DNA of 8,193 bases, from assembly GCA_001778285.1 (NCBI GenBank), contig MFGL01000015.1, positions 1 to 8,193 on the forward strand, given 5' to 3'. This document shows, in pieces, positions 1 through 5,301 of this stretch. Position numbers and translations under genes: made by a program. Position 1 is the first letter of the stretch, and every line of letters starts with the position of its first letter. Source of the DNA: Candidatus Falkowbacteria bacterium RIFOXYC2_FULL_47_12. Lineage in GTDB: Bacteria; Patescibacteriota; Patescibacteriia; Patescibacteriales; XYC2-FULL-47-12. The notes under the pieces were generated by a model. That model did not search any database. It saw only the letters and a list, made by a program, of their open reading frames with translations, and was not told the origin of the DNA.

Positions 1-376
<376 letters not shown>

Positions 377-459
377 CACCTTCTAGTTTTTATGCGAGAA
401 AGATTTGAAGGTTGAACATACATAGAGTTAATTTGAGAATACTTTTTTCTACACAATCT

Positions 460-607
<148 letters not shown>

Positions 608-613
608 TGTTTT

Positions 614-718
614 AAGCCCACCAGCGCCGACCTGCCTCGCCGTAGTCCCGCAGTATTGTGGGACGAAGGCGGGTGGTAGTAGGGCTTGTTCCCCGCGAGA
701 GTAGGCCGGTGCCAAGAC
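614..718 (+). pseudogene. Partial second 5S rRNA copy, split by a palindromic insertion
   Basis: From 614 the sequence repeats the 3' half of the 5S gene just upstream: 'aagc..ccagcgccga', then 'tggtagtagggcttgttccc', 'cgagagtaggcc' and 'ccaagac'. The flank 'aatgtgttttatttt' also resembles the flank of the intact gene. The 5' half, including the partner of the terminal helix, is missing, so it cannot fold as a 5S rRNA. Between 'gccga' (ending 630) and 'tggtagt' (starting 674), which are contiguous in the intact gene, lie 43 extra bases that form a hairpin. It looks like a decayed tandem duplicate that later took a small repeat. Several base differences from the intact copy show the duplication is not recent. 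Confidence 0.82.
631..673. repeat. 43-bp palindromic repeat inserted in 5S remnant
   Basis: This is an imperfect inverted repeat: cctgcc at the left edge pairs with ggcggg at the right edge, and gtcccgc pairs with gtgggac around a short loop (agtatt). The right arm has the 'gaaggcggg' core also seen at about 816-826 and, partly, inside the endonuclease Q gene. Its borders are exact because the host sequence (5S rRNA) is known from the intact copy. There is no obvious target-site duplication of more than one or two bases. Confidence 0.75.
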
Positions 719-801
719 AATGTGTTTTATTTTGTAAAATTTTATTGTCGCGGTTGTGCTTCGCGCGGAGTGCGTAGATACTTGTCCGCTGAAGCTTTCT
801 G

Positions 802-826
802 GCCGTCCGAAGCGTTAGCGAAGGCG
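802..826. repeat. Dispersed GC-rich repeat with gcgaaggcggg core
   Basis: This short GC-rich block stands out of AT-rich flanks. It contains 'gccgtccgaagcg' followed by 'ttagcgaaggcggg'. The right half matches the right arm of the 43-bp palindrome at 631-673, so both are probably members of one dispersed family. The outer ends (ggccg/cggg) are only partly complementary. The assignment is based on visual similarity within this window. Confidence 0.5.
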
Positions 827-1058
827 GGAACGTAGGAGGAGAATATATCTTTTATTTTACGTTCGTACTTTGTGAAACTTGCTTTCGGGTAATTTCTAAG
901 ATTTTTGTAAAAGTGTAAGATTTCGTAGCGTTGTTTATACTTTTGCTTGTTTGCCCCTAATTGCCTCGTGGACTAATTTTTATCTCACCTAAAGATAAAA
1001 CTCCATTTTTTAGACTTTAGAAGCTAATAAAAAATTGCCGTATTAATGTAAACAACGC

Positions 1059-1087
1059 TGGCGATTCTTACAGATGAAGATTATAAT
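1059..1087 (+). promoter_or_regulatory. Possible weak promoter for the 1128 gene
   Basis: A perfect TATAAT -10 hexamer lies at 1082-1087. At 17-bp spacing the -35 position holds tggcga (1059-1064), which matches TTGACA at only three of six bases. Transcription would start near 1094 and give a leader of about 34 nt. The region is AT-rich, so a chance match is possible. Confidence 0.3.
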
Positions 1088-1127
1088 AGTTTATATGTAA
1101 CTTGTTGTATGCCATTACATTGTTTTT

Positions 1128-1847
1128 ATGAGTGAAAGCAAATCTTCAAAACTGAGAAATGGAATGATCGCCTTCATTGATGGCGCTATCTCTAATACCA
1201 GTAAGAAATGGCTTGATATTGAAATCACGAACACATTTCCTTTAATTGCTCTGCCCAAAACTTTGTTGGTGCTTCCGGACGGAATAACTGAAGAAATTAA
1301 AGAATACGATCACGTTTCAATTCCTGCAGATATTAGAACTCATTTATCTGGTTCAAAAGGTAAAATATTCTTCGATGCAACACAAGCATGGACAATTAAA
1401 GATGGCCAAACTGTCGGGCCTCTTCGACTTTTCACGTTTGTAAATTTGCCTATTCAATTAGCACCTTACTTAAGTGGGAAGCAGACGAAAGTTTGGCATG
1501 AAGGTGCTTTAATATCACCAAAACAGGACGGCAAATTTGATCCAGCAACGACAAGAATGTTTATAGATTTTTTTATACACAAAAATTCTGCTGACGAAAC
1601 TATCACTAACGCTCCTTTTGCTCACGAGAATATGAGATTGGCTTACGATAATAGCGGCCCCTTGCTCGGTCCATTCAGTTTTGAGGGATTGCAGAGAAAA
1701 TACCCTACAGAATCAGATTTATTATTTACAATACGTTTCGGGTTTGCAGAATTGGAACCTAAGAAGACAGCATTTCTCTTTGTGCCATTTAAAATTTACG
1801 AAAGAAGAGAAAATAAACACAGTGCAACAGCATATAACACGGCATAA
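1128..1847 (+). CDS. Hypothetical protein, 239 aa, unrecognised (possible gene cassette)
   Basis: I do not recognise this protein. It has no signal peptide or membrane segment and reads as a soluble, mixed alpha/beta protein with hydrophobic strand-like stretches such as LPKTLLVLPDG (about 42-52) and TAFLFVPFKIYE near 215-226. A sequence resembling 'WHEGALISP' is at about 124-132. The ATG at 1128 has no visible Shine-Dalgarno (tttgttttt precedes it), and the internal ATG at residue 13 (MIAFIDG) also lacks one, so the start is uncertain. The last dozen residues (KHSATAYNTA) are low-complexity and overlap the start of an imperfect palindrome in which the TAA stop sits. A gene without a ribosome site that ends inside such a palindrome resembles an integron cassette. 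The AT-rich codon use fits horizontal acquisition but is not decisive. Confidence 0.7.
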   Translation: MSESKSSKLRNGMIAFIDGAISNTSKKWLDIEITNTFPLIALPKTLLVLPDGITEEIKEYDHVSIPADIRTHLSGSKGKIFFDATQAWTIKDGQTVGPLRLFTFVNLPIQLAPYLSGKQTKVWHEGALISPKQDGKFDPATTRMFIDFFIHKNSADETITNAPFAHENMRLAYDNSGPLLGPFSFEGLQRKYPTESDLLFTIRFGFAELEPKKTAFLFVPFKIYERRENKHSATAYNTA

Positions 1848-1944
1848 ACAGCTTCACTTTTTATAGTCGCGCCCATATTTGTTGGCGGTCGCTTTTCGAG
1901 CATATCATACCGTCAGCAAACATCGTTTATGCCGGGACGTTAGT
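1837..1944 (+). other. attC-like imperfect palindrome after the 1128 gene
   Basis: A perfect 10-bp inverted repeat, cggcataaac (1840-1849) and gtttatgccg (1925-1934), has a second short complementary pair outside it. That pair is TAAC (1835-1838) and GTTA (1939-1942), separated from the inner arms by unequal spacers (1 and 4 bases). This order (outer AAC/GTT boxes, asymmetric spacer, inner arms, long variable centre of 75 nt) is that of integron attC sites, and 'gggacGTTAG' is a typical attC end. The strict RYYYAAC/GTTRRRY boxes are only partly matched. No integrase is in the window. It could instead be a chance or unrelated inverted repeat. Confidence 0.35.
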
Positions 1945-1961
1945 TGTTAGTGATAATTTTT

Positions 1962-1990
1962 TGGATTTCTGCCTTCGCGGAGATGACAAT
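1962..1990. repeat. REP-like repeat, degenerate third copy
   Basis: 'tggatttctgccttcgcgg' followed by 'agatgacaa' aligns along its length with the reverse complement of the arm at 4409-4434 (tggattcccgcct.., cgcgggaatgacaa), with about six differences. Like those arms it has a small internal palindrome (ctgccttcgcggag). It sits only seven bases before the ATG of the truncated endonuclease Q copy. Confidence 0.65.
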
Positions 1991-1997
1991 AAAAAAT

Positions 1998-2050
1998 ATG
2001 CAGCAAGTTTTAGACCTCCACATTCATTCCCGCTATTCCCGCGCCTCGCT
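1998..2050 (+). pseudogene. Truncated duplicate of the endonuclease Q gene start
   Basis: The first 16 codons read MQQVLDLHIHSRYSRA, identical in protein to the start of the intact gene at 2956, including the metal-binding HIH of the PHP domain. After that the sequences part and the frame closes at TAA 2070-2072 (24 codons in all). Within the 50 matching bases five differ (CAG/CAA, GTT/GTC, TTA/CTA, ATT/ATC, TCC/TCA), and every difference is synonymous. This means the two copies diverged while both were under protein-level selection, so it is better explained as the remnant of a homologous allele than as a fresh duplication. The break falls at 'cctcgctacaatta', a repeat-like sequence (gctac..ggcgaagc). 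No Shine-Dalgarno precedes it. Confidence 0.85.
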
Positions 2051-2097
2051 ACAATTATGGCGAAGCAGATAAGCATAACAAAATAATATTTGCATGT

Positions 2098-2943
2098 ATG
2101 AAAAAACAATCAAAAAATAAAGCAGTCGCAATTTTTGAGGATAGCCAAATCCGTAGGTATTGGGACGAAGAAAAAGAACTATGGTATTTTTCGGTTGTTG
2201 ATGTAGTAAGGGTTCTGACAGGAAGCGTTGATCCAAGAAAATACTGGAATAAGTTAGCCCAGCGCTTAAGAGAAGAGGGAAGCGAGGTGGTGACAAAATG
2301 TCACCAACTAAAATTTTTAGCTAATGATGGTAAATATTACGCATCCGACGCCGCCGATACCGAAACGATGCTCCGCCTTATCCAATCCATTCCTTCGCCA
2401 AATGCCGAGCCATTTAAACTCTGGCTCGCTCGCGTCGGTTATGAAAGATTGGAAGAAACCGCCGATCCGGAATTGGCAATTAATCGCGCGCTCAAAACTT
2501 ATTTGCAAAAGGGTTACAGCCCGAAATGGGTGAACCAGCGGCTTAAAAGTATTGAAATCCGCAAAGCGTTGACTGATGAATGGGAAAAGCGAGGAGTAAA
2601 AGAGGGCTTGGAATTTGCTATTTTAACCGATGAAATTACCAAAGCATGGACCGGAATGACGACTAAAAAATATAAAAAATTAAAGAATCTGAAAAAAGAA
2701 AATTTGCGCGACAATATGACTAATTTAGAATTAGTTTTGAATATGCTAGCTGAAACCGCCACGACGGAGATTTCACAAAAACGAGAACCAAAAAATTTTA
2801 ACGAGCACAAAAAAGTGGCGCAAGAAGGCGGGAACATAGCAGGCAACGCGCGCAAAGACATTGAAAGTAAAACCGGTAAAAAGGTAATTACCGATAAAAA
2901 TGCGCGGCAACTGGGCAATAGAAACAATCGCCGCTTAAATTAA
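2098..2943 (+). CDS. Bro-N domain protein (phage antirepressor / DinD-like)
   Basis: This is a 281-aa protein with an N-terminal Bro-N (BRO family) domain at about residues 8-120: 'IFEDSQIRRYWDEE', 'WYFSVVDVVRVLTGSVDPRKYW' and 'LRLIQSIPSPNAEPFKLWLARVG' are typical. Bro-N is a DNA-binding fold of phage antirepressors and baculovirus BRO proteins. The C-terminal half (about 170-281), with 'YKKLKNLKKENLRDNMTNLE', 'FNEHKKVAQEGGNIAG' and 'KKVITDKNARQL', resembles the C-terminal region of the DNA-damage-inducible DinD-type family. It probably binds DNA in the cytoplasm; its target is unknown. No Shine-Dalgarno is visible before the ATG. It ends 12 bases before the endonuclease Q ATG and may be co-transcribed with it. 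Its position between a truncated and an intact copy of that gene start suggests it arrived with an insertion or recombination event. Confidence 0.85.
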   Translation: MKKQSKNKAVAIFEDSQIRRYWDEEKELWYFSVVDVVRVLTGSVDPRKYWNKLAQRLREEGSEVVTKCHQLKFLANDGKYYASDAADTETMLRLIQSIPSPNAEPFKLWLARVGYERLEETADPELAINRALKTYLQKGYSPKWVNQRLKSIEIRKALTDEWEKRGVKEGLEFAILTDEITKAWTGMTTKKYKKLKNLKKENLRDNMTNLELVLNMLAETATTEISQKREPKNFNEHKKVAQEGGNIAGNARKDIESKTGKKVITDKNARQLGNRNNRRLN

Positions 2944-2951
2944 TTCGTAGG
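2941..2951. repeat. Left 11-bp inverted repeat flanking endonuclease Q
   Basis: taattcgtagg here is exactly reverse-complementary to cctacgaatta at 4308-4318, two bases after the stop codon of the 2956 gene. The left copy overlaps the TAA stop of the Bro-N gene and supplies part of the 'taggag' ribosome site. Further 'tacgaat' words follow the right copy, so this may be part of a common intergenic motif. Confidence 0.6.
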
Positions 2952-2955
2952 AGTT

Positions 2956-4305
2956 ATGCAACAAGTCCTAGACCTCCACATCCATTCCCGCTATTCACGC
3001 GCCTGCTCCAAAGATTTAACTTTGGAAAATTTGGATAAAGCGTGCCGAACAAAAGGTGTGGATATAATTGCCACAGGAGATTTTACCCATCCACAGTGGT
3101 TTGACGCCCTCACCAACCTCACTCCCAGCCCCTCTCCTTATAAAGGAGAGGGGAGCTCTTTATATCAAATCAAAAATTCAGACGGCAAAGTAAAATTTAT
3201 CCTTTCAACCGAACTTGCTTTAATATACAAGCAAGGCGACCCCAGCCATGAAGGCGGGGCAAGCAAAACGCGAAGAATTCATTTGGTCGTGCTTGCGCCC
3301 AATATTGCGGCAGTAGAAAAATTAAATAAATATTTGGACGCGCATTATAATATCCGCTCCGATGGGAGACCGATTTTAGGCATGAGCGCCGTAGAACTTT
3401 GTAAAATACTCTTTGATATTGATGAAAAATTTATGGTTATTCCGGCGCATATCTGGACGCCGTGGTTTGCTGTTTTCGGCTCAAAATCCGGCTTTGACAG
3501 CATGGAGGAATGTTTCAGCGAATTTACCAAATATATTTACGCCTACGAAACCGGGCTGTCCAGTGATCCGGCGATGAACTGGCGGCTGTCCGCGTTGGAC
3601 AACCTCACGCTTCTTTCTAATTCAGACGCGCACAGCTTGCCTAATATCGCGCGCGAAGCGAACGTTTTTGCAATGAATGAAATTAGCTACGACGCGGTTT
3701 ATGACATTATAAAAAATAGTTCACCAAATGCACGCGCTCACTCGCCCAAGCCTTCGGCAGGGCGGGCAGGCAGTAAATTCGGAGAGTTGTTATACACGAT
3801 AGAATTTTATCCGGAAGAAGGCATGTACCACTACGACGGCCACCGCGTCTGCGGGATACGCTTCGCTCCGGCCGAAACTAAAAAGCACAAGGGCATTTGC
3901 CCCAAGTGCAAAAAGCAACTTACCATGGGCGTTGACTATCGCGTGAATGAACTGGCCGACCGGGAAATAGGTTTTCGGCCCAGTGGCGCGCCGAATTACA
4001 AAAAGCTCGTTGAACTGGATAAAATAATTGCCGAAGCGCTAGACGTCAAAAGCCGCGCGGCGCAGAGAGTGCAGGCGGAATACAAGAGTATTTTGAAAAA
4101 AACAAACGCACGCGAGCTGGATATTTTAATTGATTATAATTTAGATGATTTAAAAAAAGTGACGCTACCCGAAATTGTGGAAGGCATTCAGCGTGTGCGC
4201 GAGGGGAAACTTATCGTTGAGCCAGGGTTTGATGGCCAATATGGCACCGTAAAAATTTTCAGCCAAGAAGAAAAAGCGAGCAACAAACAAGGACACCTAT
4301 TTTGA
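2956..4305 (+). CDS. Endonuclease Q-type PHP-domain DNA repair nuclease
   Basis: This 449-aa protein matches the endonuclease Q family, which cuts DNA 5' of deaminated bases (uracil, hypoxanthine, xanthine) and abasic sites. An N-terminal PHP metal-dependent nuclease domain carries likely ligands H8 and H10 (DLHIHS), D42 (TGD), E86 (STE), H109 (RIH), H165 (PAH), E198 (YETG), and D224 and H226 (SNSDAH). A zinc-binding segment follows: H296, C299, C315 and C318 (GHRVC, CPKC), then GVDYRVNELAD, a family hallmark. The C-terminal tail (REGKLIVEPGFDGQYG) is also conserved. Compared with archaeal members of about 424 aa as I recall them, it carries extra segments near residues 55-67, 95-105 and 256-274. 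All three coincide with palindromic repeats in the DNA and lie in likely loops. The start is supported by 'taggag' two to three bases upstream (short spacing) and by the conserved N-terminus. The stop is TGA. Confidence 0.88.
   Translation: MQQVLDLHIHSRYSRACSKDLTLENLDKACRTKGVDIIATGDFTHPQWFDALTNLTPSPSPYKGEGSSLYQIKNSDGKVKFILSTELALIYKQGDPSHEGGASKTRRIHLVVLAPNIAAVEKLNKYLDAHYNIRSDGRPILGMSAVELCKILFDIDEKFMVIPAHIWTPWFAVFGSKSGFDSMEECFSEFTKYIYAYETGLSSDPAMNWRLSALDNLTLLSNSDAHSLPNIAREANVFAMNEISYDAVYDIIKNSSPNARAHSPKPSAGRAGSKFGELLYTIEFYPEEGMYHYDGHRVCGIRFAPAETKKHKGICPKCKKQLTMGVDYRVNELADREIGFRPSGAPNYKKLVELDKIIAEALDVKSRAAQRVQAEYKSILKKTNARELDILIDYNLDDLKKVTLPEIVEGIQRVREGKLIVEPGFDGQYGTVKIFSQEEKASNKQGHLF
3129..3153. 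repeat. Perfect 11-bp palindrome inside endonuclease Q
   Basis: cccctctcctt (3129-3139) and aaggagagggg (3143-3153) are exact reverse complements around a 3-nt loop. Translated, it gives SPSPYKGEG within 'NLTPSPSPYKGEGSS'. This peptide is familiar to me from dispersed intergenic repeats that happen to be read through in many genomes. It lies between the TGDFTHPQWF and FILSTE blocks of the PHP domain. Confidence 0.8.
3239..3263. repeat. Small hairpin repeat inside endonuclease Q (residues 95-103)
   Basis: 'ccc-a-gcc atgaa ggc-ggg' forms a short hairpin with one bulged A, and 'gaaggcggggcaagc' resembles the repeat cores elsewhere in the window. It encodes DPSHEGGASK, inserted between 'IYKQG' and 'TRRIHL', where family members generally run directly from a short loop into the conserved RRIH segment. 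Confidence 0.5.
3743..3770. repeat. GC-rich hairpin repeat inside endonuclease Q (residues 263-272)
   Basis: cgccc (3743-3747) pairs with gggcg (3760-3764), and gcc/ggc pair inside around 'ttc'. The block reads in frame as PKPSAGRAG, a low-complexity peptide just before the conserved LLYTIEFYPEEG. Its GC content is well above the flanking codons. This peptide is familiar from read-through repeats in Patescibacteria. Confidence 0.65.
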
Positions 4306-4307
4306 TT

Positions 4308-4370
4308 CCTACGAATTACGAATAGGTACGAATGTACGAATACTTCTAAACAACTACGTATTGACTATTC
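4308..4370. repeat. tacgaat-rich spacer after endonuclease Q
   Basis: Several copies of 'tacgaat' or 'attacgaat' occur within about 35 bases (cctacgaattacgaataggtac and onward). The first is the right arm of the 11-bp inverted repeat that flanks the gene. No terminator-like U-tract is seen directly after the gene. The nearest strong one on this strand is at 4571-4626. Confidence 0.5.
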
Positions 4371-4373
4371 AGT

Positions 4374-4507
4374 ACTTTGAATTACACAATGAGCAAAATT
4401 ACTCTTTTTGTCATTCCCGCGGAGGCGGGAATCCAGATTTTATCTGACAATCACGAGATTCCCGCCTGCGCGGGAATGACAGTTTAGGGTATTTCGTAAT
4501 TCAAGGT
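4374..4507. repeat. Nested inverted repeat, REPIN/MITE-like element, 134 bp
   Basis: The outer ends are actttgaattac (4374-4385) and gtaattcaaggt (4496-4507), complementary at 11 of 12 positions. Inside, 4410-4433 and 4457-4480 are complementary over 24 bp with one mismatch (gtcattcccgcgg.. and ..gcgcgggaatgac). Each inner arm is itself a small palindrome (cccgcggaggcggg; cccgcctgcgcggg). Two REP-like units in inverted orientation within a larger inverted repeat is the layout of a REPIN or a MITE. The element has no coding capacity. A degenerate single arm is at 1962-1990. Confidence 0.8.
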
Positions 4508-4570
4508 TCAGCATATCGGAGTAATTTAGTATTTGTATATTTGTACGCGATTTGTAATTTGTAGAATAAT

Positions 4571-4626
4571 AAAAACTCCGTACTATCCGCCATCAATTAG
4601 TTAATGGCACGTAGTACGGAGTTTTT
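4571..4626. terminator. Strong bidirectional terminator between convergent genes
   Basis: aaaaactccgtact (4571-4584) and agtacggagttttt (4613-4626) are perfect 14-bp complements, with a further inner gccat/atggc pairing (4589-4593 and 4604-4608). The A-run on one side and T-run on the other make it a terminator on both strands. It would end the plus-strand Bro-N/endonuclease Q transcript and the minus-strand small basic gene, whose stop codon is 10 bases away. Confidence 0.88.
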
Positions 4627-4636
4627 GCAAGCGAGA

Positions 4637-4720
4637 CTATCTTTTTCTCTTGGCGGCTTTTTTCTTCCGCTTCGGAGCAGCTTTACGCTTTGTTGTCCGC
4701 TTTTTCTTCTTGGCTGGCAT
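4637..4720 (-). CDS. 27-aa very basic small protein
   Basis: The ATG at 4720 opens MPAKKKKRTTKRKAAPKRKK, followed by KAAKRKR and a TAG at 4637-4639. Eighteen of 27 residues are Lys or Arg and there is no acidic residue. It is preceded by AAGGAGGTGA (4727-4736 on this strand), almost fully complementary to the 16S anti-Shine-Dalgarno, at good spacing, and is followed within 10 bases by a strong terminator. Such gene signals argue it is translated at a high level. I cannot name a family. The composition recalls the lysine-rich tails of histone H1-like or chlamydial Hc proteins and some small ribosomal proteins, so nucleic-acid binding in the cytoplasm is the likely role. It appears to be a single-gene transcript with a possible promoter at 4806-4834. 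Confidence 0.78.
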   Translation of the reverse strand: MPAKKKKRTTKRKAAPKRKKKAAKRKR

Positions 4721-4726
4721 GAACGC

Positions 4727-4736
4727 TCACCTCCTT
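4727..4736 (-). promoter_or_regulatory. Near-perfect Shine-Dalgarno of the 27-aa gene
   Basis: On the minus strand AAGGAGGTGA precedes the ATG with 6 bases between. It is by far the best ribosome site in the window; the other genes have weak or no Shine-Dalgarno. A second purine-rich GGAGG lies directly upstream (aggaggaaaggagg). Confidence 0.85.
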
Positions 4737-4805
4737 TCCTCCTTTTTTATCACGCATGAATTTTTTTTGTCGCGGGATAAAAGATATTTTTTAATTGTTG
4801 CTTAT

Positions 4806-4834
4806 AGTATAACGTATTTTTTTTATTTACACAA
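4806..4834 (-). promoter_or_regulatory. Possible promoter of the 27-aa gene
   Basis: On the minus strand TTGTGT (4829-4834), a 17-bp A-rich spacer and TATACT (4806-4811) form a sigma70-type promoter. Transcription would start near 4799, giving a leader of about 79 nt that is A/T-rich. The hexamers match at four and five of six positions. The region is AT-rich, so this is tentative. Confidence 0.45.
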
Positions 4835-4859
4835 TACAACATTGCACTTTGTTGTCACG

Positions 4860-5072
4860 CGGTCGTGATAAAACACAAACGCGGCGGCACGCTCTCCCGC
4901 GCGTATCATGCAATAGCGTATGAGCAGGTAAGAATTACTTTTTTGCGCCGCCTTCTATGTAGTTTTGCCGCCGTATTTTTTTGTACTGCATTCAAATAAA
5001 AAGGCGACAGTCCAACAGTTATATTTTTTATTTAAAATTAGCTAAAAAATAGTCACACTTGCTTGCACAGAG
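4860..5072. other. Gene-free spacer with possible RNA structure
   Basis: I see no convincing coding frame. A GC-rich patch, 'gcggcggcacgc' near 4880-4892, has a complementary 'gcgccgcc' near 4944-4952, which could close a loop of about 55 nt. The rest is AT-rich. No tRNA, tmRNA or RNase P signature was recognised. Confidence 0.4.
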
Positions 5073-5101
5073 TTGACAAAAAAATGCAGCCGTGATAGAC
5101 T
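5073..5101 (+). promoter_or_regulatory. Strong sigma70-type promoter before the orphan RNA
   Basis: A perfect TTGACA at 5073-5078, a 17-bp spacer and TAGACT at 5096-5101. This is the best plus-strand promoter in the window. No plus-strand reading frame follows it, only the structured segment described next. Expected start of transcription is near 5108. Confidence 0.72.
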
Positions 5102-5107
5102 ATTGAG

Positions 5108-5255
5108 TTGCTCTGAGGAGCGAATGAAAAATTGGTTTGCGCGGGATAGGCACGACAAGCATGGGGATTTCTCTTCCGATGCACTCCGGCTCCGGCTCGA
5201 GTTTTTCGAAAGATAAATTTTCTGCCTGTCCCGCTTGAGCCAATTTTTTTATTTT
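5108..5255 (+). ncRNA. Probable structured small RNA of unknown family
   Basis: A strong promoter is followed by about 145 nt that fold well and end in a T-run, with no credible gene inside. A small hairpin (gctc-tgag-gagc, 5110-5121) comes first. Then 5127-5151 pairs with 5224-5248 in an almost continuous 25-bp helix: aaaaattgg/ccaattttt, four wobble or AT pairs, then gcgggataggc/gcctgtcccgc. The helix encloses a 72-nt region with a hairpin at 5159-5182 (gcat..atgc, ggga/tctt(c)c) and further pairable ccgg sequences. The closing stem plus 'tttttttattttt' also serves as terminator. The overall shape (long closing helix, internal loops) is compatible with a 6S-like or regulatory RNA, but I find no conserved 6S, SRP, RNase P or tmRNA motif. 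Strand is assigned from the promoter and T-run. Confidence 0.6.
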
Positions 5256-5301
5256 TAAAAATAAAAAACAAAAAAATAAAAAAAGTTATTCACAGGAACG
5301 G

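Larger units (their letters stand above)
719..1127. other. Gene-free spacer with repeat fragments
   Basis: No credible coding frame is seen. At about 802-826 lies another copy of the 'cgaag..gcgaaggcggg' type repeat, flanked by 'gtccgctgaagc' and 'gtaggagga', all repeat-like. The rest is AT-rich. A small perfect hairpin sits at 978-1000 (ttttatct/agataaaa, 7-nt loop), followed by 'ctccatttttt', and could be a weak terminator. A TATAAT hexamer lies at 1082-1087 before the next gene. Confidence 0.6.

Noticed and set aside
2514..2927. 137-codon minus-strand frame inside the Bro-N gene
   Set aside because: Antisense shadow of a lysine-rich gene; its hydrophobic composition (Phe, Leu, Ser) is what the reverse complement of Lys/Glu-rich codons gives.
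4508..4570. Repeated tttgta words, possible short tandem array
   Set aside because: Only four irregularly spaced copies in AT-rich DNA; not regular enough for an iteron set or CRISPR.
4650..4868. 72-codon plus-strand frame, Phe-rich
   Set aside because: It is antisense to the 27-aa Lys/Arg gene, which has a much better ribosome site; the Phe-rich run is the reverse of AAG/AAA codons.
5108..5255. Assignment of the orphan RNA to 6S RNA
   Set aside because: The shape is compatible but no conserved 6S sequence block or central-bubble motif could be identified by eye, so it is left unassigned.
5053..5271. 72-codon minus-strand frame over the orphan RNA
   Set aside because: No ribosome site or family resemblance, and it runs through the A-rich terminator tail; the promoter and folding favour an RNA on the other strand.
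5285..5295. DnaA-box-like ttattcaca, possible origin
   Set aside because: A single 8-of-9 match with no cluster, no dnaA/dnaN nearby; expected by chance in AT-rich DNA.
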